Both the position numbers and the translations under genes were made by a program. A DNA stretch of 64,000 nucleotides from Pseudomonas sp. BSw22131 (GTDB lineage: Bacteria > Pseudomonadota > Gammaproteobacteria > Pseudomonadales > Pseudomonadaceae), in the NCBI RefSeq assembly GCF_026810445.1, contig NZ_CP113949.1, positions 1,922,001-1,986,000 of the forward strand, read 5' to 3'. Shown here piece after piece: positions 8,159 to 16,988 of this stretch; within the stretch, counting starts at the first letter, position 1; every line of letters begins with the position of its first letter. The notes under the pieces are model-generated. The model saw nothing but the letters and a program-made list of their open reading frames with translations, did not search any database and was not told the origin of the DNA.

Positions 8159-8360
8159 GTCGGTTTTCCGTTAACTGAAGGCTGGGTGCCGAGGTTGTTG
8201 CAAGGATCGCTCCGCAGGTGCAGTTTTTCTGGCGGCCAGGGAGGGGATTTTTGCTCAAAGCGGCGGTCTGCCGTCGCCCCGTTTATTTTTACGCTCGGGC
8301 CAGCGGCATGCAGGCCCGTAACCATTGGCAAATCAGTGCTTTGTATCAATCTGGAAAAAC

Positions 8361-8376
8361 TGGTTCGATTATTGCT
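8361..8376 (+). promoter_or_regulatory. Sigma-54 promoter of the flgFGHIJKL operon
   Basis: TGGTTCGATTATTGCT keeps TGG, CG and TTGCT of the consensus, with ten bases between GG and GC. It lies 55 bp upstream of the GTG start of flgF. Weaker than the flgB box but well placed. Confidence 0.75.
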
Positions 8377-8430
8377 TTGTCCTCCTTAGAACAGCTACAG
8401 GCGGCAAGCGTCTGTCGAAGGAGGAAGACT

Positions 8431-9171
8431 GTGGACAAGTTGCTTTACGTCGCCATGAGCGGTGCATCCGAAAACGCCATCGCGCAAAAGGCTCACGCCA
8501 ACAACCTGGCGAACGTCTCGACCAACGGATTTCAGCGTGACCTCGAACAGGCTCGCTCAATGCCCGTCTACGGCGAAGTGATGCCCTCGCGCGCCTACGC
8601 CATGAGCGAGCGTCCCGGCACCGACTTCAGTCCCGGTTCGATGGTCGACACCGGCCGTGATCTGGACGTCGCCGTCAAAGGTGATGGCTGGATGGCCGTG
8701 CAGACCGCCGACGGTGGCGAAGCTTACACCCGCACCTCCAGCATGAACATTGACGCCCTGGGCGTATTGCGCGATGGCAACGGATTGCCGGTCATGGGCA
8801 ATGCCGGGCCGATTGCCGTGCCGCCCCAGCAGCAGATCGAGATCGGCGCCGACGGCACGATCAGCGTTCGCTCGCTGGGTGAAAGCCCGCAGGTCATGGC
8901 TCAAATCGACCGCATCAAACTGGTCCGACCGGACATGGCAAACATGGAAAAAGGCCCGGACGGGCTGATGCACACCAAAGACGGCAAAGCCGCTCAGATG
9001 GATGCCACCGTACAGGTCGAGTCCGGTTTCCTGCAGTCGAGTAACGTCAACGCGGTCAATGAAATGACTTCGGTGCTGGCGCTGTCTCGTCAATTCGAAT
9101 TGCACATCAAGATGATGAAGACCGCTGAGCAGGATGACGAGTCGATGGCTCGCGTCTTGCAAATGGGCTAA
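8431..9171 (+). CDS. flgF: Flagellar basal-body rod protein FlgF
   Basis: Proximal/distal rod-junction subunit, 246 aa. I chose GTG 8431 (VDKLLYVAMSGASENAIAQK) because GAAGGAGG stands 7 bp upstream; the open frame extends back to 8218 but that part is leader DNA containing the promoter. The rod motif HANNLANVSTNGFQRDLEQA is at about residues 22-41, and the C terminus SSNVNAVNEMTSVLALSRQF is typical. First gene of flgFGHIJKL. Confidence 0.95.
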   Translation: MDKLLYVAMSGASENAIAQKAHANNLANVSTNGFQRDLEQARSMPVYGEVMPSRAYAMSERPGTDFSPGSMVDTGRDLDVAVKGDGWMAVQTADGGEAYTRTSSMNIDALGVLRDGNGLPVMGNAGPIAVPPQQQIEIGADGTISVRSLGESPQVMAQIDRIKLVRPDMANMEKGPDGLMHTKDGKAAQMDATVQVESGFLQSSNVNAVNEMTSVLALSRQFELHIKMMKTAEQDDESMARVLQMG

Positions 9172-9218
9172 TGACTGACAGCTTGCGCCGATAATCAGGC
9201 GCTCGAGGAGATTGAGAA

Positions 9219-10007
9219 ATGCTTCCTGCACTATATGTCGCAAAAACCGGTCTCGCCGCTCAGGACACGAACCTGACGACGATTTCCAACAACCTGGCCA
9301 ACGTGTCGACCACCGGTTTCAAGAGTGATCGCGCCGAGTTTCAGGACCTGCTTTACCAGATCAAGCGTCAGCCAGGCGCCCAGTCGACTCAGGACAGCGA
9401 ACTGCCGTCCGGTCTGCAGCTGGGTACCGGTGTGCGCATCGTCGGCACGCAGAAAAACTTCACGGCGGGCAGCCTGCAAACCACCAACCAGCCGCTGGAC
9501 ATGGCGGTCAATGGGCGTGGTTTCTTCCAGATCCGTCAGCCTGACGGCACTCTGGCGTACACCCGCGACGGTACGTTCCACCTGGACAGCAACGGCCAGA
9601 TCGTGACCTCCAACGGTTACGCCGTTGAACCCGCCATTGTGGTTCCGCAGGATTCCCAGACCTTTACTGTCGGCGAAGACGGCACCGTGTCGATCACCAC
9701 CTCGACCAACACCGCCACGCCGCAAGTGATCGGTAACCTGCAAACCGCCGACTTCATCAACCCGGCCGGCCTGCAATCCCAAGGTGGCAACCTGTACCTG
9801 GAAACCGCGTCAAGCGGCGCCCCGCAAGTGGGTACTCCGGGCCTGAACGGTTTGGGCGTGGTCAAGCAGAACACTCTGGAAAACTCCAACGTCAGCACCG
9901 TTGAAGAGCTGGTGAACATGATCACCACGCAGCGCGCCTACGAGATGAACTCCAAAGTGATCTCGACCGCTGACTCCATGCTGCAGTACGTCACGCAGAA
10001 CCTGTAA
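9219..10007 (+). CDS. flgG: Flagellar distal rod protein FlgG
   Basis: Main subunit of the distal rod. 262 aa, the standard length. N terminus ALYVAKTGLAAQDTNLTTIS, then NNLANVSTTGFKSDRAEFQD with the FlgG-specific continuation LLYQIKRQPGAQS that makes the rod straight. C terminus ENSNVSTVEELVNMITTQRA. GAGGAG-type ribosome-binding site just upstream. Confidence 0.98.
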   Translation: MLPALYVAKTGLAAQDTNLTTISNNLANVSTTGFKSDRAEFQDLLYQIKRQPGAQSTQDSELPSGLQLGTGVRIVGTQKNFTAGSLQTTNQPLDMAVNGRGFFQIRQPDGTLAYTRDGTFHLDSNGQIVTSNGYAVEPAIVVPQDSQTFTVGEDGTVSITTSTNTATPQVIGNLQTADFINPAGLQSQGGNLYLETASSGAPQVGTPGLNGLGVVKQNTLENSNVSTVEELVNMITTQRAYEMNSKVISTADSMLQYVTQNL

Positions 10008-10088
10008 TACCCGATGCAAACGGATTCGACTGATCAATTGGATGGGGCACCTGATACGTGCCTGCTACACCGCGAGGTTTTAAGTGTC

Positions 10089-10802
10089 ATGAAACGGCTT
10101 CCTGTTGTGCGGCTTTGTGTGTTGGTAGCGTCGGTCTGCGGACTGTCGGTATTGGCGGGCTGCGTTGCGCCTGCAGCCAAGCCCAACGACCCTTATTACG
10201 CGCCGGTGTTACCGCGCACGCCGCTGCCTTCGGCGGCCAATAATGGCTCCATCTATCAGGCCGGTTTCGAGCAGAACCTGTACGGCGACCGCAAGGCTTA
10301 CCGTGTGGGCGACATCATCACCATCACACTCTCGGAAAGAATGGCCGCCAGCAAAGCCGCCAGTTCCGGGATCAGCAAGACCAGCAAAACCAGCGTCGGC
10401 CTGACCTCGCTGTTCGGCGCCGGGGTCAGCACCAACAACCCGGTGGGCGGCGGTAACCTGAGCCTGGACGCTGGCTACAGCGGCGACCGCGCGACCAAGG
10501 GCTCCGGCACCGCAGCGCAGAGCAACACCCTCACAGGTTCGGTGACGGTGACCGTGGCCGACGTGTTGCCCAACGGCATTCTGTCGGTACGTGGCGAGAA
10601 GTGGATGACGCTCAACACCGGTGACGAACTGGTGCGCATCGCAGGCTTGGTCCGGGCGGACGACATCGCCACTGACAACACCGTTTCGTCCACTCGCGTG
10701 GCCGATGCGCGGATTACTTATTCCGGTACAGGCGCGTTTGCCGATTCCAGCCAGCCAGGGTGGTTCGACCGATTCTTCCTCAGCCCGTTGTTCCCTTTCT
10801 GA
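10089..10802 (+). CDS. flgH: Flagellar L-ring lipoprotein FlgH
   Basis: Outer-membrane L-ring subunit, a lipoprotein. 237 aa from ATG 10089; the open frame begins at 10014 but the upstream part lacks a signal sequence. The signal peptide [20 protein letters not shown] ends in lipobox LAGC, so the mature protein starts at Cys25. The body has [35 protein letters not shown] and the C-terminal [17 protein letters not shown] typical of FlgH. It is followed after about 13 bp by flgI. Confidence 0.96.
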   Translation: MKRLPVVRLCVLVASVCGLSVLAGCVAPAAKPNDPYYAPVLPRTPLPSAANNGSIYQAGFEQNLYGDRKAYRVGDIITITLSERMAASKAASSGISKTSKTSVGLTSLFGAGVSTNNPVGGGNLSLDAGYSGDRATKGSGTAAQSNTLTGSVTVTVADVLPNGILSVRGEKWMTLNTGDELVRIAGLVRADDIATDNTVSSTRVADARITYSGTGAFADSSQPGWFDRFFLSPLFPF

Positions 10803-10815
10803 TCGCGGGATGGCC

Positions 10816-11925
10816 ATGACTAATTTCAAGCAACTGATAGCGGCAGCCTTGCTGATGACCTCAGCCTTCGGTGTTCACGCCGAACGCCTGAAAGACATCG
10901 CCAGCATCTCCGGCGTACGGACCAACCAATTGATCGGTTACGGCCTGGTGGTCGGCCTCAACGGCACGGGCGACCAGACCACACAGACCCCGTTCACGCT
11001 GCAGACCTTCAACAACATGCTGTCGCAGTTCGGCATCAAGGTGCCGGCAGGCTCGGGCACCGTGCAGCTGAAAAACGTGGCGGCGGTCGCGGTGTATGCC
11101 GATTTGCCGGCGTTCTCCAAGCCCGGTCAACAGATCGACATCACGGTTTCGTCCATCGGTAACTCGAAAAGCCTGCGCGGCGGCGCGCTGCTGATGACCC
11201 CGATGAAGGGTATCGACGGCAACGTCTACGCAGTGGCACAGGGCAACCTGGTGGTCGGCGGTTTCGACGCTGAAGGCCGCGACGGTTCGAAGATCACGGT
11301 CAACGTGCCATCGTCTGGTCGTATCCCGGGCGGCGCTTCGGTAGAACGTACCGTGCCGAGCGGCTTCAACCAGGGCAACTCGCTGACGCTGAACCTCAAT
11401 CGCTCCGACTTCACCACCGCCAAGCGCGTAGTCGACAAGATCAACGACATGCTCGGCCCTGGCGTTGCCCAGGCACTGGACGGCGGTTCCGTGCGGGTAA
11501 CCGCGCCGCTCGACCCCAATCAGCGCGTCGATTATCTGTCGGTGCTGGAAAACCTTGAAATCGATCCGGGCCAGACCTCGGCGAAAGTCATCATCAACTC
11601 GCGTACCGGCACCATTGTCATCGGCCAGAACGTCAAAGTGTCGCCAGCGGCCGTTACCCACGGCAGCCTGACCGTGACCATTACCGAAGACCCGATCGTC
11701 AGCCAGCCAGGCGCCTTGTCAGGTGGTCAGACTGCGGTTGTGCCGCGCTCCAAGATCAATGCTCAGCAAGAGCTGCACCCGATGTTCAAATTCGGCCCGG
11801 GCACCACGCTGGACGAAATCGTTCGTGCGGTTAACCAGGTCGGCGCAGCACCGGGCGACCTGATGGCCATTCTCGAAGCCTTGAAACAGGCCGGCGCGTT
11901 GCAAGCCGACCTGATCGTGATTTAA
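10816..11925 (+). CDS. flgI: Flagellar P-ring protein FlgI
   Basis: Periplasmic P-ring subunit, the peptidoglycan bushing for the rod. 369 aa from ATG 10816, the usual Pseudomonas length; an in-frame ATG at 10810 would add two residues but has no spaced ribosome-binding site. Signal peptide residues 1-22 ([22 protein letters not shown]) precede [20 protein letters not shown]. Conserved [17 protein letters not shown] and the C-terminal [21 protein letters not shown] are present. Confidence 0.97.
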   Translation: MTNFKQLIAAALLMTSAFGVHAERLKDIASISGVRTNQLIGYGLVVGLNGTGDQTTQTPFTLQTFNNMLSQFGIKVPAGSGTVQLKNVAAVAVYADLPAFSKPGQQIDITVSSIGNSKSLRGGALLMTPMKGIDGNVYAVAQGNLVVGGFDAEGRDGSKITVNVPSSGRIPGGASVERTVPSGFNQGNSLTLNLNRSDFTTAKRVVDKINDMLGPGVAQALDGGSVRVTAPLDPNQRVDYLSVLENLEIDPGQTSAKVIINSRTGTIVIGQNVKVSPAAVTHGSLTVTITEDPIVSQPGALSGGQTAVVPRSKINAQQELHPMFKFGPGTTLDEIVRAVNQVGAAPGDLMAILEALKQAGALQADLIVI

Positions 11926-11937
11926 GAGGCAAACTGA

Positions 11938-13215
11938 ATGAGCATTCCAAGCGGCGGCGTCTCTTCCGGTGATTCAGGTGCGTACACCGACCTCAATCGT
12001 CTGACGGCCATGAAAACCGGTGATCGCGACAGCGAGGGCAACCTCAAGAAAGTCGCGCAGGAATTCGAGTCGCTGTTCGTCAGCCAGATGCTCAAGGCCA
12101 TGCGCTCGGCCAACGAAGTGCTGGCCAAGGACAACCCGATGAACACTGCGGCGACGCGGCAGTATCAGGACATGTATGACCAGCAATTGTCGGTGAGCAT
12201 GTCCCGCGAAGGCGGCGGTATTGGTCTGCAGGACGTGCTGATGCGTCAGCTGTCCAAGACCAAGGCCGGTGTGGTGCCTGCCGCGACCGCTGATACCGGC
12301 GCGGCCAAGACCGATACCGGCGTGGCGCAAACCGGGCTGGCAACACGCATTGCCCAGCGTCCTTTGTGGGCGACACGCTCCGTGGCGGCGGATCAGAATA
12401 CTTCGCTGAACGCTGCCGGCGGCGCTGCGCACAACGACGTTGCCGCGCTCAACTCGCGGCGTCTGGCGCTGCCAAGCAAGCTGGCCGACCGGATCATGGC
12501 CGGCATCGTGCCAGGCAGCGCAGCGGCAGCTGACACACCGGCTGCCGCCACCACGCTTAAAAACCGCATCGACATCGCTCAGGCTGTCGCGGCCGCAAAA
12601 AGTGGCACCAACCAGGGTAACGGCGACTGGACGCTGGGCCCTGCGTATTCAGCTCCGGCGCACCCCTACATGCGCACCATGGCTCAACCGCCACTGGCGC
12701 CGGGCAAGAGTGCCTTTACCAGCCACGACCAGTTTGTCGCGACCATGTTGCCGCTGGCCAAGGAAGCCGCCGCGCGTATCGGCGTCGACCCAGGTGTGCT
12801 GGTGGCTCAGGCGGCACTGGAAACCGGCTGGGGCAAATCGATCATGCGTCAGCAGGACGGCAGCAGCAGCTACAACCTGTTTGGCATCAAGGCCCAGGGC
12901 GGCTGGAAAGGGCCCGAGGCACGCGCGATCACCAGCGAGTTTCGTGACGGGCAAATGGTCAAGGAAACGGCGGACTTCCGCTCCTATGACTCTTACGCCA
13001 GCAGCTTCCATGACCTCGTGAGCTTCCTGCAGAACAACAATCGCTATCAAGAAACGCTGAAATCTGCCGATAACCCTGAACAGTTTGTGAAAGAGCTGCA
13101 GAAGGCCGGTTACGCGACCGACCCTGAGTACGCGAGCAAGATTTCACAGATAGCGAAACAGATGAAGAGTAACCAGACCTACGCAGCCGCATCGGGCTCT
13201 TCCACGACTTTATAA
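11938..13215 (+). CDS. flgJ: Rod cap and peptidoglycan hydrolase FlgJ
   Basis: Bifunctional: the N-terminal rod-cap domain (EFESLFVSQMLKAMRSANEV, about residues 42-61) directs rod assembly and the C-terminal glucosaminidase (from about residue 263) opens the murein layer. The catalytic Glu is in VAQAALETGWGKS, with YNLFGIKA after it. 425 aa, long for FlgJ because of an Ala/Thr-rich linker of about 140 residues between the domains, as seen in other pseudomonads. It lies between flgI and flgK. Confidence 0.96.
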   Translation: MSIPSGGVSSGDSGAYTDLNRLTAMKTGDRDSEGNLKKVAQEFESLFVSQMLKAMRSANEVLAKDNPMNTAATRQYQDMYDQQLSVSMSREGGGIGLQDVLMRQLSKTKAGVVPAATADTGAAKTDTGVAQTGLATRIAQRPLWATRSVAADQNTSLNAAGGAAHNDVAALNSRRLALPSKLADRIMAGIVPGSAAAADTPAAATTLKNRIDIAQAVAAAKSGTNQGNGDWTLGPAYSAPAHPYMRTMAQPPLAPGKSAFTSHDQFVATMLPLAKEAAARIGVDPGVLVAQAALETGWGKSIMRQQDGSSSYNLFGIKAQGGWKGPEARAITSEFRDGQMVKETADFRSYDSYASSFHDLVSFLQNNNRYQETLKSADNPEQFVKELQKAGYATDPEYASKISQIAKQMKSNQTYAAASGSSTTL

Positions 13216-13225
13216 GGCTTGAACC

Positions 13226-15271
13226 ATGTCACTGATTTCAATTGGCCTTTCAGGGCTGTACGCCTCCAGCGCATCAATGACCACCATTGGTAACAACACG
13301 GCAAACGTTGATACCAAGGGATATTCGCGCCAGCAGGTGATGACCGCCGCATCCGCGCAGCAGAACATCGGGGTCGGCTTTATCGGCACCGGTACGACGC
13401 TGTCCGACGTGCGCCGGATCTACAACAGCTACCTCGACAGCCAATTGCAGACCAGTACCTCGCTCAATTCCGACGCCACGGCCTACCTCGGTCAGGCCAG
13501 CAAGATCGACTCGATGCTCTCCGACAGTGCTACCGGGCTGGGCGGTGTGCTGGCAGACTTTTTCACCAAGCTGCAAACCGTCTCGACCAAAGCGGGTGAC
13601 TCGGCCTCACGCGATACGTTTCTGAAAAGCGCTCAGGCCTTGTCCGCTCGCTTCAATTCCACGTCCGCGCAGTTGAAAGACCAGAACGCTTCGATCAACA
13701 CGCAACTGGGTGCAGTAGCCGGGCAAGTCAACTCGTTGGGTTCGACCATCGCCAGCCTCAATGGCCAGATCACCACCGCACGCGGCACAGGCACCGAGCC
13801 CAACTCGCTGCTCGATGCGCGCAACGAAGCGGTGCGTCAGCTCAATGATCTGGTGGGCGCCAAAGTCGTTGAAAACAACGGCAGCTACGAGGTCTCTATC
13901 GGCTCCGGTCAGCCACTGGTGATCGGCAATACGTCGAACACAGTGTCGGCCAGCCCGAGTGACGCCGACCCCAGTCAGTATTCGCTCAAACTGCAGACCC
14001 AGCAGGGCAGCATGGACGTCACTTCGGTCGTGACCGGTGGCACCATCGGCGGTCTGTTGCGCTATCGCAGTGAAGTGCTGCAACCGGCGATCAACCAGTT
14101 GGGCCGTCTGGCCCTGGTGACTTCCGATCAGGTCAACAGCCAGTTGAATCAGGGTGTCGACAGCAACGGCGATTTCGGCGCGAACCTGTTCAACAGCATC
14201 AACGACCCGAGCCTGACCAGCCAGCGCAGCATCGGCGCCAAGGGCAACAGCGCAGGCTCGGGCAACCTTGACGTGACCATCGCCAACACCGGGTCGCTGA
14301 CGTCCAATGACTATCAGGTGACGTTCACCAGCGGCACTGCCTACAGCATCAAACGCCTGCCCGATGGCAAAGCCATGGGCGCCTACGACACCGGTACCAC
14401 GCCGCCGCCAGTGATTGAAGGCTTCTCGCTCAAGCTCAGCGGTGGCGCTGTGGTGGCCGGTGATTCGTTCAAAGTGACGCCAACCCGCAGCGGTGCCGAA
14501 AGCATCAAAACGGTGATGAACGACACCAAGACTCTGGCCATGGCAGCGCCGTTGACTGCTACTGCTGGCGCCAGCAACAAGGGCAGCGGTCAGTTCACGC
14601 AGCCGGCGCTGTCCACTCAGTCGAATATCTACGACAGCGCAGCCACCGCAGACATGCGCAACGCCATCAGCAGTTCGATGCCGGTGCGCGTGGTGTTCGG
14701 CGATGTGGTCGGTGGAGCTCAGAGCTACAAGCTGGTCGACGCCTCCAACAATGCGGTCAAAGACAAATCCGGGAACCCGATCACGGGTTCCGTGGTGCAA
14801 AACCAGGCCAACGACATCAGCTTCGATGTGGGTTACACAGACTCTGCGGGGGCAACGCAGTCGTACACGTTCGGCATGACCATTTCCGGCAGCATGACCT
14901 CGGGCGACACCGTTGCCGTGGACATCACCGGCGCCGGATCCTCGGACAACCGTAACGCCAACGCGACGCTGGCCCTGCAAACAAAGCAGACCGTCGACAC
15001 CGTCAACGGCAATGGCACCGGGATGAGTATTTCGGGCGCCAACACCAGCCTGATCTCGACCGTCGGTGCGCAAGCGGCGCAGGCCAAGGCAGACAGCGCC
15101 GCTACCACGGCAGTGGTCGATCAGGCCACCAGCGCGCGCGATGCGGTGTCGGGGGTGTCGCTGGATGAAGAGGCCGCCAACCTGATCAAATATCAGCAGT
15201 ACTACACGGCGTCTTCGCAAATCATCAAAGCCGCCCAAGCCATTTTCAGCACGCTGATCAACAGTCTTTAA
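13226..15271 (+). CDS. flgK: Hook-filament junction protein FlgK (HAP1)
   Basis: First hook-associated protein, joining hook to filament. 681 aa. The N-terminal motif GLSGLYASSASMTTIGNNTA and the C-terminal helix VSLDEEAANLIKYQQYYTAS are conserved. The central D2/D3 region (about 330-570) is low complexity and variable. A G in the usual NNIAN position gives NNTANVDTKGYSRQQV, a mild variation. flgL follows 13 bp later. Confidence 0.97.
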   Translation: MSLISIGLSGLYASSASMTTIGNNTANVDTKGYSRQQVMTAASAQQNIGVGFIGTGTTLSDVRRIYNSYLDSQLQTSTSLNSDATAYLGQASKIDSMLSDSATGLGGVLADFFTKLQTVSTKAGDSASRDTFLKSAQALSARFNSTSAQLKDQNASINTQLGAVAGQVNSLGSTIASLNGQITTARGTGTEPNSLLDARNEAVRQLNDLVGAKVVENNGSYEVSIGSGQPLVIGNTSNTVSASPSDADPSQYSLKLQTQQGSMDVTSVVTGGTIGGLLRYRSEVLQPAINQLGRLALVTSDQVNSQLNQGVDSNGDFGANLFNSINDPSLTSQRSIGAKGNSAGSGNLDVTIANTGSLTSNDYQVTFTSGTAYSIKRLPDGKAMGAYDTGTTPPPVIEGFSLKLSGGAVVAGDSFKVTPTRSGAESIKTVMNDTKTLAMAAPLTATAGASNKGSGQFTQPALSTQSNIYDSAATADMRNAISSSMPVRVVFGDVVGGAQSYKLVDASNNAVKDKSGNPITGSVVQNQANDISFDVGYTDSAGATQSYTFGMTISGSMTSGDTVAVDITGAGSSDNRNANATLALQTKQTVDTVNGNGTGMSISGANTSLISTVGAQAAQAKADSAATTAVVDQATSARDAVSGVSLDEEAANLIKYQQYYTASSQIIKAAQAIFSTLINSL

Positions 15272-15284
15272 GGGGTCGTAATCC

Positions 15285-16865
15285 ATGCGTATTTCAACTG
15301 CTCAGTTTTACGAAACCAGCGCCGCCAACTACCAGCGCAACTACTCCAACGTCCTCAAGACCAGTGATGAGGTGTCCAGTGAAGTACGCCTGAACACGGC
15401 TGGCGATGACCCCCTTGGCGCCGCGCGCGTTCTGCAACTGCAACAACAGAACGCGTTGCTGACGCAGTACAAATCCAACATCAGCACTGTGAGCACCAAC
15501 GTCACGCAGTCCGAGTCGGCGATGACCGGCATTCAGTCGGCCATTCAGAGCGCGCAGGAGCTGGTCCTCAAGACCGCCAACGCGACCTACACCGACAAGG
15601 ACCGCCAGGCCACCGCAGACGAACTCAAGCAGCTCCAGCAGCAGATTCTCGGCTTGATGAACAGCAAGGACGCCAGCGGCGCCTACCTGTTTTCCGGCTC
15701 CAAGAGCACGACCCCGCCGTACGCGGTCAACCCCGATGGCAGCTACAGCTATCAGGGCGACCAGACCAAGATGAATGTCGACATCGGCACCGGGATCTCG
15801 ATGGCGACCAACACTACCGGCTGGGATGCGTTCGAGCAGGCGATCAACACCACACGCACGTCCACCACGCTGACGGCGCCCGCCACCAACGATGGCGTGG
15901 TTGCGCTGTCGGGGGGCTCGGTGACTTCTTCGGTCGCCTACGACGCCAAGTTTGGCGAGGGCGAGCCGTACAGCGTCAGCTTCCAGAGCAGCACGCAGTT
16001 CAAGATCACCGACAAGAATGGCAACGACGTGACGGCCGATTCGTCTCAGGCCGGCGCGTTTACCTCCAACAACGCGTCCAACCAGACCATCGCCTTTCGC
16101 GGCCTTGAGCTGAACCTGAACATCAACCTGACCACCGCCCAGTATTCGAACTCGGCTGCGGCCGACGCTGCCGTTGCAGGCCACACCTTCACCCTCGGCG
16201 TATCCCCAAGCAGCGTGGCCACTTCGCGCTTGCCGGGCAACACTTCGGCGGCGGTCATCACCGGTTCTACCGTAAGTGACACGGCGACCTACAACAACAG
16301 CTTCCCGTCGGGCGGGGCGATCCTCAAGTTCACCAGCGCCACCGACTTCTCCATGTACGCCTCGCCGTATACCGCAGGCGACAAGTCAATCTCTTCCGGA
16401 ACCATGGCCGGCAACGTGGCTACCGCTGCCGGCATCAGCTTTACCGTCAGCGGCGCGCCGAATGCCAACGATCAGTTCACCGTGCAAGGCTCCACCCAGC
16501 AGACGCAAAACGTGCTCAATACCCTGACCACGGCGATCAAGGCGCTCACCACGCCGGCGGATGGCAAGCCGCAAGTCATGCAGTCGCTACAAGCGACCAT
16601 CACCTCCGCAATCGGCAACCTGAAAAGCGCCAGCCTCAAGGTGGGTTCAGCGATTGCCGAAGGCGGTACCCGCCAGGCCACCTCCGACGACCAGAACGTC
16701 ACCAACCAGTCGATGATCGACAACGCCTCCAACGAGTCGAGCAAGATCACCGCCGCGGACCCGGTCGATTCGGTTGCTCGCCTGACCCTGCAGAAAACCA
16801 TGTTGCAGGCCTCGCAGCTGGTGTTTACCCAATTGTCTGCGCTGAACCTGTTCAGCAAGCTGTAA
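15285..16865 (+). CDS. flgL: Hook-filament junction protein FlgL (HAP3)
   Basis: Second junction protein, flagellin-like at both ends. 526 aa. N terminus MRISTAQFYETSAANYQRNY and C terminus LTLQKTMLQASQLVFTQLSA, then LNLFSKL are diagnostic. The central domain is Ser/Thr/Ala rich. It ends the flgF-L operon; a hairpin without a T-run follows at 16877. Confidence 0.97.
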   Translation: MRISTAQFYETSAANYQRNYSNVLKTSDEVSSEVRLNTAGDDPLGAARVLQLQQQNALLTQYKSNISTVSTNVTQSESAMTGIQSAIQSAQELVLKTANATYTDKDRQATADELKQLQQQILGLMNSKDASGAYLFSGSKSTTPPYAVNPDGSYSYQGDQTKMNVDIGTGISMATNTTGWDAFEQAINTTRTSTTLTAPATNDGVVALSGGSVTSSVAYDAKFGEGEPYSVSFQSSTQFKITDKNGNDVTADSSQAGAFTSNNASNQTIAFRGLELNLNINLTTAQYSNSAAADAAVAGHTFTLGVSPSSVATSRLPGNTSAAVITGSTVSDTATYNNSFPSGGAILKFTSATDFSMYASPYTAGDKSISSGTMAGNVATAAGISFTVSGAPNANDQFTVQGSTQQTQNVLNTLTTAIKALTTPADGKPQVMQSLQATITSAIGNLKSASLKVGSAIAEGGTRQATSDDQNVTNQSMIDNASNESSKITAADPVDSVARLTLQKTMLQASQLVFTQLSALNLFSKL

Positions 16866-16876
16866 TCGCCTGACCG

Positions 16877-16909
16877 GATGGCAGTGTCGGCATCGCCAGC
16901 ACTGCCATC
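16877..16909 (+). terminator. Hairpin between flgL and the glycosyltransferase gene
   Basis: GATGGCAGTG and CACTGCCATC form a perfect 10-bp stem with a 13-base loop. No T-run follows, so termination is uncertain; it may only reduce read-through. Confidence 0.4.
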
Positions 16910-16988
16910 GCAGCGCGCCAACCGTTATTGTCAGCGGTAACCGGGCCCTGCATCGCCTGGGTCAGTCCGCCGCTTGTGAGTTATCCCT

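Noticed and set aside
8325..8345. A second sigma-54-like sequence upstream of flgF (ttggcaaatcagtgct)
   Set aside because: Only nine bases separate GG and GC, which is not allowed; the box at 8361 has the correct ten.
8218..8430. N-terminal extension of FlgF to an earlier start
   Set aside because: The extension covers the sigma-54 promoter and leader, and the protein from GTG 8431 has the normal FlgF N terminus and a strong ribosome-binding site.
13607..15286. A 559-codon minus-strand frame antisense to flgK
   Set aside because: Shadow of a GC-rich coding gene; the plus-strand frame is unambiguously FlgK and the antisense protein is rich in His, Arg and Gly without a recognisable fold.
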